Source: Spirochaetales bacterium
GTDB taxonomy: Bacteria; Spirochaetota; Spirochaetia; SZUA-6; JAFGRV01
Direction of reading: 5' to 3'
Assembly: GCA_016937215.1 (NCBI GenBank)
Contig: JAFGWI010000218.1
Coordinates: 1-36,284, forward strand
DNA length: 36,284 nucleotides
The notes beneath the pieces were generated by a model. It searched no databases, was not told the origin of the DNA, and was given only the letters and a program-made list of their open reading frames with translations. Within the stretch, counting starts at the first letter, position 1. Each line of letters opens with the position of its first letter. The position numbers and the translations under genes are program-made. This document shows, one piece after another, positions 1 through 7,932 of this stretch.

Positions 1-52
1 TGGCATGCGATTTTTGAAAAAATCGCATGCCATGCCTTCTATCCCTAACGCG
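1..52 (+). repeat. Dispersed palindromic repeat, copy A (3' end only)
   Basis: This is the right-hand end of a dispersed element whose left part lies outside the window. Positions 1-15 and 18-32 form a perfect 15-bp hairpin with the 2-base tip GA; the stem top is a T run facing an A run. Nine bases later comes the constant terminal block ATCCCTAACGCG (41-52), shared with copies at 13914-13925 and 29303-29314 and, inverted, at 30629-30640. The stem sequence is unlike that of the other copies, although the tip is the same. Confidence 0.8.
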
Positions 53-96
53 TTAATAGCCGAATTGCGATTTAGCTAAACAAGTACGAATCTGGT

Positions 97-127
97 AGAT
101 TCTTCGTCGTTCCTCCTCAGGATGACA
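97..127. repeat. Short dispersed-type repeat (GAATCT/TGTCATCCTGAG family)
   Basis: Read on the minus strand this begins TGTCATCCTGAGGAGGAACG and ends GACGAAGAATCT. I recall near-identical strings as intergenic repeats in many unrelated environmental bacteria; that is memory, not a search. Only one copy is in this window, so repetition cannot be shown here. It lies in the gene-free stretch 53-346 with no ORF around it. Confidence 0.45.
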
Positions 128-346
128 TAGGCAACCATTTTTAAGGCCAGATAGATAGTTAGCTATAAATTCAAAAAAATGAGGGCAAAAAATCATGTGT
201 AAATGCTTCAGATTTTACACCTCAGACAACGCCCTGAAAACCGATGTTAAATAGATAGACCTATATTATTATAAAAACCTGATTTTTAATGTCTGGAATT
301 TGTCATATTCCAGCAAGTGTTTGATTTAATTATTAGAGGTGATTTA

Positions 347-578
347 ATGCCAATATTTGAATACCATTGCAATAGCTGCCAACCAGGATTTTGAAAAAAT
401 TCAATCTCAGAACACCGAGGTTCTTTGTCCTGAGTGCGGTAGTGAAAAATTAACCAAGAAACTCAGTTCCTTCAGCTTCTCCCAGGGCAGTTCCAGAAAG
501 CCGGCTTGCCAAAGCAACTGCGGGGAGGCTTATCAAAAGGGCTGCTGTGGTAGTGGCCTTTGCCCTGGGGGAAATTGA
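347..578 (+). pseudogene. FmdB-type zinc-ribbon protein, frameshifted
   Basis: A good ribosome binding site (GAGGTGA, 336-342) precedes ATG 347, which starts MPIFEYHCNSCQ, the typical opening of FmdB/regulatory zinc-ribbon proteins with the first CxxC. That frame stops after 15 codons. The rest of the protein continues in the next frame (DFEKIQ, then a second pair CPEC, then a Cys-rich tail ending in GGN) to the TGA at 576-578. Removing one C from CAACCAG (about 381-387) restores one 76-residue protein with both zinc knuckles. Either the gene is broken or the assembly has a one-base error. The family's function is not well defined. The downstream repeat begins five bases after the stop. Confidence 0.7.
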
Positions 579-582
579 TTTG

Positions 583-712
583 ATAAGCTGCTAATGGCAA
601 AAGTTTTGATATTAGCAATGAGCAGCCGACAACATACAAATAACTTACTACCCGGCAATAAAATAACTTTTCCGCCATTTTCATAATTCTTTCAAGATTT
701 CAGTTTTGAAAG
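583..712. repeat. Diverged dispersed repeat, family 2, copy 1
   Basis: This stretch aligns with 24645-24764. The right half (from CCGG near 653 to CAGTTTT at 701-707) matches at roughly three of every four bases by eye. Both copies carry the same hairpin, GCTAAT/ATTAGC (590-595 with 611-616 here) enclosing a 15-base loop. Both end 11-16 bases from the stop codon of a minus-strand signalling gene, here the receiver protein ending at 719. No convincing protein is encoded. Function unknown. Confidence 0.6.
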
Positions 713-718
713 CGCCTC

Positions 719-1123
719 TTAGGGCTCTGATATTACCTGGGAAATGATGAAGTTAAGCTTTTCTACAGTATAGGGTTTCTGAACAACTGCCTTAAAGCCC
801 GCATCTTTATACTGTGAAATGACAGGGTCAGAAGAATAACCCGAACAAATGACAGCTTTTACGTTTTTATCTATTTTAATGAGCTCCACAAAAGTCTCCT
901 GGCCGCTCATTCCGCCTGGTACAGTCAAGTCCAGCAATACCACATCAACGGGATTTTTATCATCCATGGCTTTTTGATATATTTCAATGGCCTTTCTGCC
1001 TTCTTCAGCTGGCAAAACCTCATAACCAAGATGCTCCAGTATTTTTCCCGACACCCTGCGAACCATGTCATCATCATCCATCAATAATATTCGCCCCTTG
1101 CCTTTATTTATTTCATCCTTCAT
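719..1123 (-). CDS. Receiver-only response regulator
   Basis: The 134-residue protein is a single REC domain with no output domain. Visible residues are the acidic cluster MDDDD at 15-19, the phospho-acceptor Asp65 in VVLLDLTVPG, the switch Ser94 in VICSGY and Lys116 in the QKP motif. All active-site positions are present, so it should accept phosphate from a histidine kinase and act by protein contact, as CheY- or Spo0F-like proteins do. The sequence resembles receivers attached to hybrid kinases. I chose ATG 1123 because GGAGA lies seven bases upstream; an in-frame TTG at 1153 would add ten residues but has a poorer site. No kinase gene is adjacent, so the partner is unknown. Confidence 0.85.
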   Translation of the reverse strand: MKDEINKGKGRILLMDDDDMVRRVSGKILEHLGYEVLPAEEGRKAIEIYQKAMDDKNPVDVVLLDLTVPGGMSGQETFVELIKIDKNVKAVICSGYSSDPVISQYKDAGFKAVVQKPYTVEKLNFIISQVISEP

Positions 1124-1539
1124 ATCTCGCTCTCCATCTTCTCTGATTTTCAAGGTTTCCCTTGAAGGTAAATAGATATAAAAGCAGATTCCATCTCCTT
1201 TTTCGGAGCTAACACCTTATAAACCACGATGATAGTGAGTAACGCAACAGAAACTCGCCAGGGCCAAAGCACATCCTTCTTTTTGTTCAAATTAAGGATC
1301 AAAAACACATGGTTAAAAAGGCAAGAAAAAACAGCACACAAACAACCTTGTAAATAAAAAAGGCCGCTGAAGCTGTCTTTACCCTATGCAACATTCCCAT
1401 TCCCCGCTAAGTGGCCGCGAAACCAATAACCCCGAGTTGCCCTTGTAACGAACTTCTTTTTCGCGCGCTCCAAGCCAAAACAAACAATACCAAAGATTAC
1501 AATCGTGCTGCATAAGAAGCCGGAAAATGAGGTTTCAAT
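1124..1539. other. Intergenic stretch, no supported gene
   Basis: Between the receiver gene and the small gene at 1540 there is about 415 bp. The only reading frame is a minus-strand one from a GTG near 1341 to 1150 with no ribosome binding site and a composition unlike a structured protein. I see no hairpin, tRNA or promoter that I would defend. It presumably carries the promoter of the receiver gene. Confidence 0.5.
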
Positions 1540-1845
1540 TCAGATTTTTTCCTCTAAGGTAAATTCATTCTCTTCACCAGTCAAACCCGTAAACTCAAAA
1601 TATTCTCTGCGTACCCAGGTCAACACACCGGTATCGCAGGGTAAAAACAAATAAGTGACCATTTCCGCGCCAAAAAGCCGCTGATCAATGGCCAAAACCG
1701 GATAACTGGACTCTTTCTGATACAAACCAGGAATAAAATCGTCCTTGATTTCTCTTTTTAATCTCTCCGCATCGTCTCGTTGTTTTACATAAAAATTTCT
1801 AAAAAACATCACCACTCCCAATAGCTTGTCATAATCATATTCCAA
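1540..1845 (-). CDS. Small hypothetical protein
   Basis: I do not recognise this about 100-residue protein. It has a charged N-terminal helix (KQRDDAERLKREI, about 21-33), then a mixed segment containing PVLAIDQRLFGAEMVTYLF, and an acidic end. There is no signal peptide or membrane segment. The composition and length look coding. The first available start in frame is TTG 1845 with GGAG almost abutting it, so a later ATG (residue 13, MFFRNF) may be the true start. It is transcribed away from the ABC transporter genes that begin at 2136. Confidence 0.45.
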   Translation of the reverse strand: MEYDYDKLLGVVMFFRNFYVKQRDDAERLKREIKDDFIPGLYQKESSYPVLAIDQRLFGAEMVTYLFLPCDTGVLTWVRREYFEFTGLTGEENEFTLEEKI

Positions 1846-2135
1846 ACTCCATCTGGTCAGCTATAGCCGAGAAAAATTGGGAATTAAATAAAAACGGCTT
1901 AAAACAGATGACCATAAATTTATTAATCCTGGGTTTAATTATAATTCACATTATGCTAAATTTAAAGACAATTGTCATTATAATAAAAAAAAATCCAGGG
2001 ACACAAAACGACTTTATTAATTGCCTGTATCATCAGATTTTAAGATTTTTGAAGATCATGGCAAAAGCACAAAAATACAAAAAGCTGATTATTGATCTGG
2101 ACAGCCGATGATTTTATGCGTACATTAAGAGGCTT

Positions 2136-3878
2136 ATGAAAAAAAGCGAATTTAAACTGGAATCCTATAAATACAATCACCATTCTCCTTCCCGCTGGAT
2201 TTTTTCACACCTAATGCGTTATCCATTTTTACCGGTCATTTTACTCATTCTGGCTGCTGTCAATAACGGGGCTTATAGTAATATGCAGTATCTTGTGGGA
2301 AGCGGCTTTGAGGTTATAAGCCGCCTTGGTTTTCAGTTTCAGGAATTACTAATCCCGGCTTACATGATTGCCCTCTCTGCCCTTATTCAAGGCATTACCG
2401 GGATACTCAGAAACTACGGTTTTGAATACCTTTCTCAGCAAATCGAAAAAAACAGCCGGGAGGAGCTCTATATTCACCTTTTGGGGAAAAGCCAGACCTT
2501 TCACGGCAGACAAAAGATTGGCGACATCATGGCACGAGCCACTAACGATGTAAAAAACCTAAACTACATGTTCAATCCCGGTCTTATGCTTATATTTGAC
2601 TCTGCCCTGGCTTTTATTATGCCCTGTGTCTGGATCGCTTTTATCCACCCCCTACTTTTGATTGTTCCTGGCATTTTTCTTGTTTTCCTGGCCATCACTG
2701 TATGGAAATACAATCAGCAACTTAAGCCTGTGAGCATTGAACAACGGGAACAATTCGGCACCATGAATTCCAATCTGGCTGAAATGATCGAAGGAATAGA
2801 AGTTGTCAAAGCTAACGTCAGGGAAAAATACGAATGGAATAAATTCACTCAGGACGCGCGTTCCTTTAAGGATTATTTTGTCAAACAGGGTTACATTCAG
2901 GCAAAATACTGGCCTTTGCTTGTTTTCGCGGCATTTTGGGCCATTGCCTTTTTTTACGCTCTTTACCTTGTACAAAACGGGCTAATCCAATTCTGGCAAA
3001 TGGTAGCCTATCTTGGGCTTTTCAATACCTTTCGCTTCAGCACCTTTATCTCGCTTTTTTCTTTTAACCTGGTGCAGCTGGGTTTTGCCTCAGCCGCGCG
3101 TATTCTTAAAACCATCACCACAGAGACAGAACTGGATGAAAACCCCGAGGGTCATAAAGGCGAGATTCAAGGACAAGTAGAGTTCAAACAAGTCGGTTTC
3201 AGCTTCAATGGGAAAAGCATTCTCAAGGACATCAATTTTAAGGTGGACCCGGGAATGACTTGCGCTATTGTGGGACAGACTGGTTCCGGGAAAACCACCC
3301 TGACCCGGCTTATTAACAGAATATTTGATGTCACTAACGGGGTTGTGGAAGTGGACAACCGAAATGTCAAAGACTGGAACATTGAGAGTTTGCGCTCTCA
3401 AATTTCAACAATAGAGCAGGACATTTTCCTGTACTCAAAAAGCATTCGAGAAAACATCACCTTCGGTCGCCAGGATGCCCTTGAAGAAGAAATTATTCAA
3501 GCCGCCAAAGACGCCCAAGCCCACGACTTCATCACCCACTTCAAGGATGGTTATGACACAGTCGTCGGCCAAAGAGGCGTAACTCTTTCGGGCGGACAAA
3601 AACAGCGCATAGCCATAGCCCGGGCATTTTTAACCAATCCCAGGATACTGATACTCGACGACTCCACCTCTGCCATTGATTCGGCAACCGAGGACCAGAT
3701 TCAACAGGCCATGCGAAAAATCAGTGAGAAACGCACTACCTTTATCATTACCCACCGGCTGAGCCAAATCCGATGGGCTGACATTATTATTGTAATCCGC
3801 AAAGGACAAATAGAAGACCTTGGGTCTCATGAGGATTTATTAAGCCGTTCCCAGGGATATCGCAAATTATTCACTTAG
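2136..3878 (+). CDS. ABC exporter half-transporter, degenerate-site subunit
   Basis: This 580-residue protein has a six-helix exporter membrane domain (about 30-320) fused to a nucleotide-binding domain. Visible motifs are Walker A GQTGSGKTT (380-388), Q-loop Gln428, signature LSGGQ (484-488), Walker B ILILDD (504-509) and switch His540. The residue after the Walker B Asp is Asp509 instead of the catalytic Glu, the hallmark of the inactive-site subunit of heterodimeric exporters such as TM287/288 and BmrC/D. Its partner, 57 bp downstream, has the Glu. The pair probably exports drugs, lipids or peptides from the inner membrane; the substrate cannot be read from sequence. In the 290-bp region upstream I see only a doubtful 67-codon frame (1908-2111). 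Confidence 0.93.
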   Translation: MKKSEFKLESYKYNHHSPSRWIFSHLMRYPFLPVILLILAAVNNGAYSNMQYLVGSGFEVISRLGFQFQELLIPAYMIALSALIQGITGILRNYGFEYLSQQIEKNSREELYIHLLGKSQTFHGRQKIGDIMARATNDVKNLNYMFNPGLMLIFDSALAFIMPCVWIAFIHPLLLIVPGIFLVFLAITVWKYNQQLKPVSIEQREQFGTMNSNLAEMIEGIEVVKANVREKYEWNKFTQDARSFKDYFVKQGYIQAKYWPLLVFAAFWAIAFFYALYLVQNGLIQFWQMVAYLGLFNTFRFSTFISLFSFNLVQLGFASAARILKTITTETELDENPEGHKGEIQGQVEFKQVGFSFNGKSILKDINFKVDPGMTCAIVGQTGSGKTTLTRLINRIFDVTNGVVEVDNRNVKDWNIESLRSQISTIEQDIFLYSKSIRENITFGRQDALEEEIIQAAKDAQAHDFITHFKDGYDTVVGQRGVTLSGGQKQRIAIARAFLTNPRILILDDSTSAIDSATEDQIQQAMRKISEKRTTFIITHRLSQIRWADIIIVIRKGQIEDLGSHEDLLSRSQGYRKLFT

Positions 3879-3935
3879 AAATCAACCGGCTTGAATGCAA
3901 TTCATGATTAAGCCAATAAATAGGAGTGCCAGGAA

Positions 3936-5747
3936 ATGGGGTTTATACTTGACGGACTAGATACCGAATCATATGACCGACAATACTCGGACAAAGACCT
4001 TGTCAAAGGCATACTTCATTATTTTTCACCTGAAAAAACAGCTATTCTATGGATTATTATCACACTTACACTTAATTCCCTTATGGGAAGCCTGGGGCCC
4101 ATTATCATTTCACGTGCCATCGATGAATTAGCTAAAAATTTCACTCTCTCCATCACCCTGTTAGCAGCCGGCGGAATAGCCATCATCGGTATTTTGGGAT
4201 GGGTTTTTAATTACCTTCGACAAAAGATTTCGGCCGAAGTTATCGGCCGTGTTGTTCTGAATATCCGCTCAAAAGTGCTTGAAAAAACCATTACCCACGA
4301 CTTGTCCTTTTACGACGATATTCCTTCGGGAAAAATCGTCAGCCGTATCACTTCTGATACACAGGATTTTGCCAATGTAGTAGGCCTGGTAATCGATTTT
4401 CTCAGTCAGTTTGTCATGGTTTTCATTATTATCATTTTTCTTTTTGCCGTAGACTGGCAACTCACCTTCATCCTTATTGCCATGGCTCCGGTAGCGGTAT
4501 TTATCGCACTCGGTTTCAGAAAGATGGCCCGAAAAGTCACTCAGCAGGCCAAGCGGGTGACAGCTAAAATCAACGCGGAAATTCAGGAATCCATCAGCGG
4601 CATTACTATCGCAAAAAACTTCAGAAAGGAAATGGCTTTGTACCAATCCTTTAAAGAAAGTAATCAGCAAGCTTTTCAAGTTGGAATTCGCCGGGGGATA
4701 GTTATCAACGTCATCTTTCCACTGATCAGCATAGCCGCGGGGCTTGGAACCGGCGTGGTTGCCGTAACCGCGGGAATGAAGGTACTCGAAGGGCAAATGT
4801 CTGCCGGGCAATGGTATTTATTCATGGCTGCCGTAGGATATTTCTGGTGGCCCATTCTCAACATCGCTTCATTTTGGAGCCAGTTTCAGGACGGTTTATC
4901 AGCTGCTGAAAGGGTTTTCGCCTTGATAGACAGAGAACCCAAAGTAGTCCAGACTGGTAACACAAAAATTTCACAACTAAAAGGCAACATTCGGTTTAAA
5001 AACCTTCATTTTGCCTACAGCGATAAAGAAAAGGTTCTGGAAGATTTTACCCTCGATATCCCACAGGGGCAAACACTGGCCATCGTCGGACACACAGGAG
5101 CAGGAAAAAGTTCTCTGGCCAGGCTTATTCTGCGTTTCTATGAATTCCAGCAAGGTGATTTATTAATCGATGAAGAAAACATCAAAAATCTTGACCTGGG
5201 GGCTTATCGAAGACGGATCGGATTCGTACCACAAGACCCTTTTTTATTTTCCTCTACCGTGTTCGATAATATTCGCTACGGCAATGAAGATGCTTTGGAA
5301 GAAGATATTATCAAAGCCGCTAATATGATAGGCCAGGGGAAATGGCTTGATGATTTGGCAGAGGGCATAAAAACCCATGTAGGCCAGCGGGGAACCAGCC
5401 TTTCAATGGGCCAACGGCAATTAGTGGCCCTTGCCCGTATTATCCTGAAGAATCCCGATATTTTCATTCTTGACGAAGCCACTGCCAGCGTAGATCCCTT
5501 TACCGAAGTTCAAATACAGGAAGGTCTGGATCAGATCATGGAAAAGCGAACCAGCGTAATTATTGCCCATCGCCTATCAACAGTCAAAAAAGCCAACCGG
5601 ATTATTGTGTTGCATCAGGGCCGAATTATCGAGGACGGCAAACACCAGGAACTGCTCGATCAAAAAGGACATTATGCCGAGCTCTACAATACCTATTTTC
5701 GACATCAGTCACTTGAGTATATCAACCAGATAGGGCAAAATACATAA
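3936..5747 (+). CDS. ABC exporter half-transporter, catalytic subunit
   Basis: This 603-residue protein is the second half of the exporter. The membrane domain spans about 35-325. The ATPase domain shows Walker A GHTGAGKSS (385-393), Q-loop Gln433, Walker B FILDE with catalytic Glu514, and His545. Its signature is LSMGQ (489-493), not LSGGQ. In a heterodimer this altered signature faces the Asp-type Walker B of the upstream subunit, so one site is degenerate on both faces and the other, with Glu514 and LSGGQ, is canonical. ATG 3936 has AGGAG nine bases upstream. The ThyX-like gene follows after 30 bp, apparently in the same transcript. Confidence 0.93.
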   Translation: MGFILDGLDTESYDRQYSDKDLVKGILHYFSPEKTAILWIIITLTLNSLMGSLGPIIISRAIDELAKNFTLSITLLAAGGIAIIGILGWVFNYLRQKISAEVIGRVVLNIRSKVLEKTITHDLSFYDDIPSGKIVSRITSDTQDFANVVGLVIDFLSQFVMVFIIIIFLFAVDWQLTFILIAMAPVAVFIALGFRKMARKVTQQAKRVTAKINAEIQESISGITIAKNFRKEMALYQSFKESNQQAFQVGIRRGIVINVIFPLISIAAGLGTGVVAVTAGMKVLEGQMSAGQWYLFMAAVGYFWWPILNIASFWSQFQDGLSAAERVFALIDREPKVVQTGNTKISQLKGNIRFKNLHFAYSDKEKVLEDFTLDIPQGQTLAIVGHTGAGKSSLARLILRFYEFQQGDLLIDEENIKNLDLGAYRRRIGFVPQDPFLFSSTVFDNIRYGNEDALEEDIIKAANMIGQGKWLDDLAEGIKTHVGQRGTSLSMGQRQLVALARIILKNPDIFILDEATASVDPFTEVQIQEGLDQIMEKRTSVIIAHRLSTVKKANRIIVLHQGRIIEDGKHQELLDQKGHYAELYNTYFRHQSLEYINQIGQNT

Positions 5748-5777
5748 ACGATCTGGTCATTCACCATAGAGGTATTC

Positions 5778-6344
5778 ATGAAAATCAACGACTTCAAAAT
5801 CAAAGGCAGCTGGCGCGAGGCGGCTAATTCAGCGCGCACAACCATCAACATGGAACCCGGCCAGGGTGAACCCTCAGCAACATGGAAACGAAAGATGCTG
5901 CTGGCTGAGCACTCTCCCATCCGTCAGTTATTGGTCAGTGCCAAGTGGACGGCTCTACCCTACTGGGTTTCAGTTCATCTGGTGCGACATAAAATCGGAA
6001 TCGAACACTGGGTCCGAACCCAACGCAGCGACCGCACGGGACATGACAGAAACTCAAGCCCGCAGAATGCCAAGGTGGAACATGAAATCCTTGCGAGCTA
6101 CCAGGCGATAATCTCTATCTCCCGCAAGCGGCTCTGCCGACAATCAGCACCGGAAACCAGGGCTGCCTGGCAAACCCTGCTCAATGAAGTAAAAAAGCAT
6201 GACCAGGAACTCTACAAGGTCTGTGTACCCGATTGCCTGTACCGAGGCTGGTGCATGGAATATCAATCCTGTGGTTTTCACCTGAGCCCACAATTCCATG
6301 AACAGCTCAAAGCCTATCGCTTACAGATCAATTCTTCCGATTAA
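5778..6344 (+). CDS. ThyX-like (FAD-dependent thymidylate synthase family) protein, divergent
   Basis: The 188-residue protein has the ThyX layout: HSPIRQ (45-50), VRHKIGIEHWVRTQRSDR (69-86) where classical ThyX has RHRxxSxxxxSxR, then RNSSPQNAKVEHEI and a helix ending SISRKRLCRQSAPETRAAW. The middle motif keeps RH and the final Arg but has Lys for the third residue and Thr-Gln-Arg-Ser in place of the usual Ser positions. Four cysteines at 149, 153, 159 and 165 near the C-terminus could bind a metal. I recall similar forms from phages and clostridia. Whether it makes dTMP is uncertain. ATG 5778 follows GAGG. It sits downstream of the ABC pair and converges on the next gene, 11 bp away. Confidence 0.75.
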   Translation: MKINDFKIKGSWREAANSARTTINMEPGQGEPSATWKRKMLLAEHSPIRQLLVSAKWTALPYWVSVHLVRHKIGIEHWVRTQRSDRTGHDRNSSPQNAKVEHEILASYQAIISISRKRLCRQSAPETRAAWQTLLNEVKKHDQELYKVCVPDCLYRGWCMEYQSCGFHLSPQFHEQLKAYRLQINSSD

Positions 6345-6355
6345 TTAAGGCCTCC

Positions 6356-7444
6356 TCATTCTCCATAGCTGATACGATAGATTTTACCAGCCTTGTCATC
6401 GGAAAGTAACAGCGATCCATCAACCAACTCAAGAATATCCACAGGCCTTCCCCAGGAACGACCATTATTGAGCCACCCGTGGGCAAAGACTTCATAGGAA
6501 AGGATCCTCTGGCTGGAATCCAGTTTCACCAGAGTAACACGGTACCCGATAGGCACCGAACGGTTCCAGGAGCCATGTTCAGCGATGAATATCTGACCCT
6601 GGTACTCATTGGGAAACATTTTTCCGCGGTAGAATTTCATACCCAGTGCGGCCACATGAGGCCCTAATTCAGCTTCCGGCAGTATGATCTCAAGCTTTCC
6701 AGGCTTTTTGTCACCAAAGGCTGGATCTAACACATTCTTTCCATGCAAATAAGGATAGCCAAAGTGCTGTCCATTTTGGGTGACACGGTTTAACTCATCG
6801 GGCGGAACATTATCCCCCAGATTATCGCGGCCATTATCAGTAAACCAGAGCTCACCTGTTTTCGGGTGAAAATCAAAACCCACCGTATTTCTAATTCCTT
6901 GAGCATACAGCTCTATACCTGTTCCATCGGGTTTTAAGCGCAAAATACTCGCGTAGGGATAAGCAGGTTCGCAAATATTACAGGGAGCTCCCACAGGCAC
7001 ATAAAGCCAGCCATCAGGTCCAAAGGTAATATACTTCCAACCGTGGTTCGCGTCCTTCGGAAGTTTATCATAGATATTTTCAAACACAGGTTTATCAAGG
7101 TTTTTTATAATATTCCTGATTACCGATATCCGGCTGATTTCAGCAATATAAAGATCACCCTCATAGACCGCCACTCCATTTGGCTGGTTTTTACCAGTCA
7201 CAATGGTTTTTACCCAGTCGGCTTTGTTATCCCCATTTGTATCTTTAAGAGCATAGACCCGGTCTTTTCGGGTGCCAACAAAAACGGTTCCATCATCACT
7301 CAATGCCATGGAACGGGCATTAGGGACATCAGCATAAAGGGCTATTTTAAAACCCTCTGGTAACACAATGCCTGGTATTTCTTCACCCGCTTTAGATGAC
7401 GCGCAACCGGCCGTCAACAGGAACAATAACAATGGCACTTTCAT
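6356..7444 (-). CDS. Secreted PQQ-dependent sugar/sorbosone dehydrogenase-like beta-propeller
   Basis: The 362-residue protein begins with a short hydrophobic signal ending LLTAGC, so it is probably a lipoprotein with Cys14 as anchor, although Thr at -3 is not the usual Leu. The rest is a beta-propeller of the glucose/sorbosone dehydrogenase family: LPEGFKIALYADVPNARSMA, ...TRKDRVYAL..., NHGWKYITFGPDGWLYVPVG, NTVGFDFHP...LWFTDNGRDNLGD, and AEHGSWNRS near the end. Family members oxidise sugars or aldehydes in the periplasm with pyrroloquinoline quinone. No PQQ synthesis gene is in the window, so cofactor use is inferred only. ATG 7444 follows a strong GGGAGGT. The gene is monocistronic here; repeat copy B and a 7-bp hairpin (7474-7490) lie upstream. 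Confidence 0.85.
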   Translation of the reverse strand: MKVPLLLFLLTAGCASSKAGEEIPGIVLPEGFKIALYADVPNARSMALSDDGTVFVGTRKDRVYALKDTNGDNKADWVKTIVTGKNQPNGVAVYEGDLYIAEISRISVIRNIIKNLDKPVFENIYDKLPKDANHGWKYITFGPDGWLYVPVGAPCNICEPAYPYASILRLKPDGTGIELYAQGIRNTVGFDFHPKTGELWFTDNGRDNLGDNVPPDELNRVTQNGQHFGYPYLHGKNVLDPAFGDKKPGKLEIILPEAELGPHVAALGMKFYRGKMFPNEYQGQIFIAEHGSWNRSVPIGYRVTLVKLDSSQRILSYEVFAHGWLNNGRSWGRPVDILELVDGSLLLSDDKAGKIYRISYGE

Positions 7445-7512
7445 CGTGACCTCCCTATGGCTTGTTTTTCAACCAGGCTTTTGAAGCCTGCAACCAGACA
7501 ATAGTCTGTTTC

Positions 7513-7600
7513 AGTGTTAGGCTGGTCATAAATGCAAAGCATTTATGACCATAGAATGTAAAGCCCGGCCTGTTGCAGCGAAGCGAAAACAGGTAACACC
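7513..7600 (-). repeat. Dispersed palindromic repeat, copy B (inverted, variant ends)
   Basis: This is a short copy in minus orientation. Its ends are GTGTTA (7514-7519) and TAACAC (7594-7599), where other copies have GCGTTA and TAACGC: both ends changed together. The inner stem is CCTGTT/AACAGG (7569-7574 with 7588-7593), where other copies have CCTGCT/AGCAGG. The variable hairpin is a perfect 12-bp stem with an AAA loop (7524-7535 with 7539-7550), and its arms recur in copy F at 36248-36266. It lies between tRNA-Arg and the dehydrogenase-like gene. Confidence 0.7.
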
Positions 7601-7676
7601 ACATACACCCATTAGTTAAAAATAAAAAGATTTTCAAAACATGACAAGAACTGTCAGAAAAGAAGGCCAAAAAAAG

Positions 7677-7750
7677 TGCGTCCTGCACGACTCGAACGTG
7701 CGACCCACAGCTTAGAAGGCTGTTGCTCTATCCACCTGAGCTAAGGACGC
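7677..7750 (-). tRNA. tRNA-Arg (anticodon TCT)
   Basis: The minus strand folds as a cloverleaf: acceptor GCGTCCT/AGGACGC, D-arm AGCTCAGGTGGATAGAGC, anticodon stem ACAGC/GCTGT around CTTCTAA with anticodon TCT, and T-loop GTTCGAGTC. Discriminator is A; CCA is not encoded. A run of seven T follows almost immediately on the transcript strand, without an obvious extra hairpin. It is 28 bp behind tRNA-Pro and probably co-transcribed with it. Confidence 0.97.
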
Positions 7751-7778
7751 TCATAAAATTGTGTGATTAAAAAAAGAA

Positions 7779-7852
7779 TCGGGATGGCAGGACTCGAACC
7801 TGCGATCTCCTGGTCCCAAACCAGGCGCCTTAGCCAACTAGGCCACATCCCG
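7779..7852 (-). tRNA. tRNA-Pro (anticodon TGG)
   Basis: The cloverleaf on the minus strand has acceptor CGGGATG/CATCCCG, anticodon stem CCTGG/CCAGG around TTTGGGA with anticodon TGG, and T-loop GTTCGAGTC. Discriminator is A and CCA is not encoded. It is the first gene of a two-tRNA unit; a near-consensus promoter lies just upstream. Confidence 0.97.
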
Positions 7853-7864
7853 TACGTGAACATA

Positions 7865-7893
7865 GGTATACTTTATTTTTAATATTGCGTCAA
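7865..7893 (-). promoter_or_regulatory. Sigma70-type promoter of the tRNA unit
   Basis: On the minus strand TTGACG (7888-7893) and TATACC (7865-7870) are 17 bases apart. The expected start near 7858 is a few bases before the first base of tRNA-Pro (7852), as usual for stable RNA genes. Confidence 0.8.
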
Positions 7894-7932
7894 GCTTTTT
7901 TGAAATTTTGAAGCCATATTACTACGTTTTTT

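Noticed and set aside
251..264. Shared string AATAGATAGRCCTAT upstream of two genes (also at about 18057-18071)
   Set aside because: One mismatch over about 15 AT-rich bases is expected by chance in a window this size.
472..684. Minus-strand frame of 70 codons across the FmdB tail and repeat family 2
   Set aside because: It is antisense to the zinc-ribbon gene and has no start signal; the second repeat copy does not preserve the frame.
1150..1341. Minus-strand frame of 63 codons
   Set aside because: GTG start without ribosome binding site, overlaps the likely leader of the receiver gene, and the sequence shows no domain.
1908..2111. Plus-strand frame of 67 codons upstream of the ABC genes
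   Set aside because: No ribosome binding site and AT-driven Ile/Lys/Asn composition; the last third looks slightly protein-like but not enough to call.
7455..7688. Minus-strand frame of 77 codons
   Set aside because: It runs through repeat copy B and the 3' end of tRNA-Arg.
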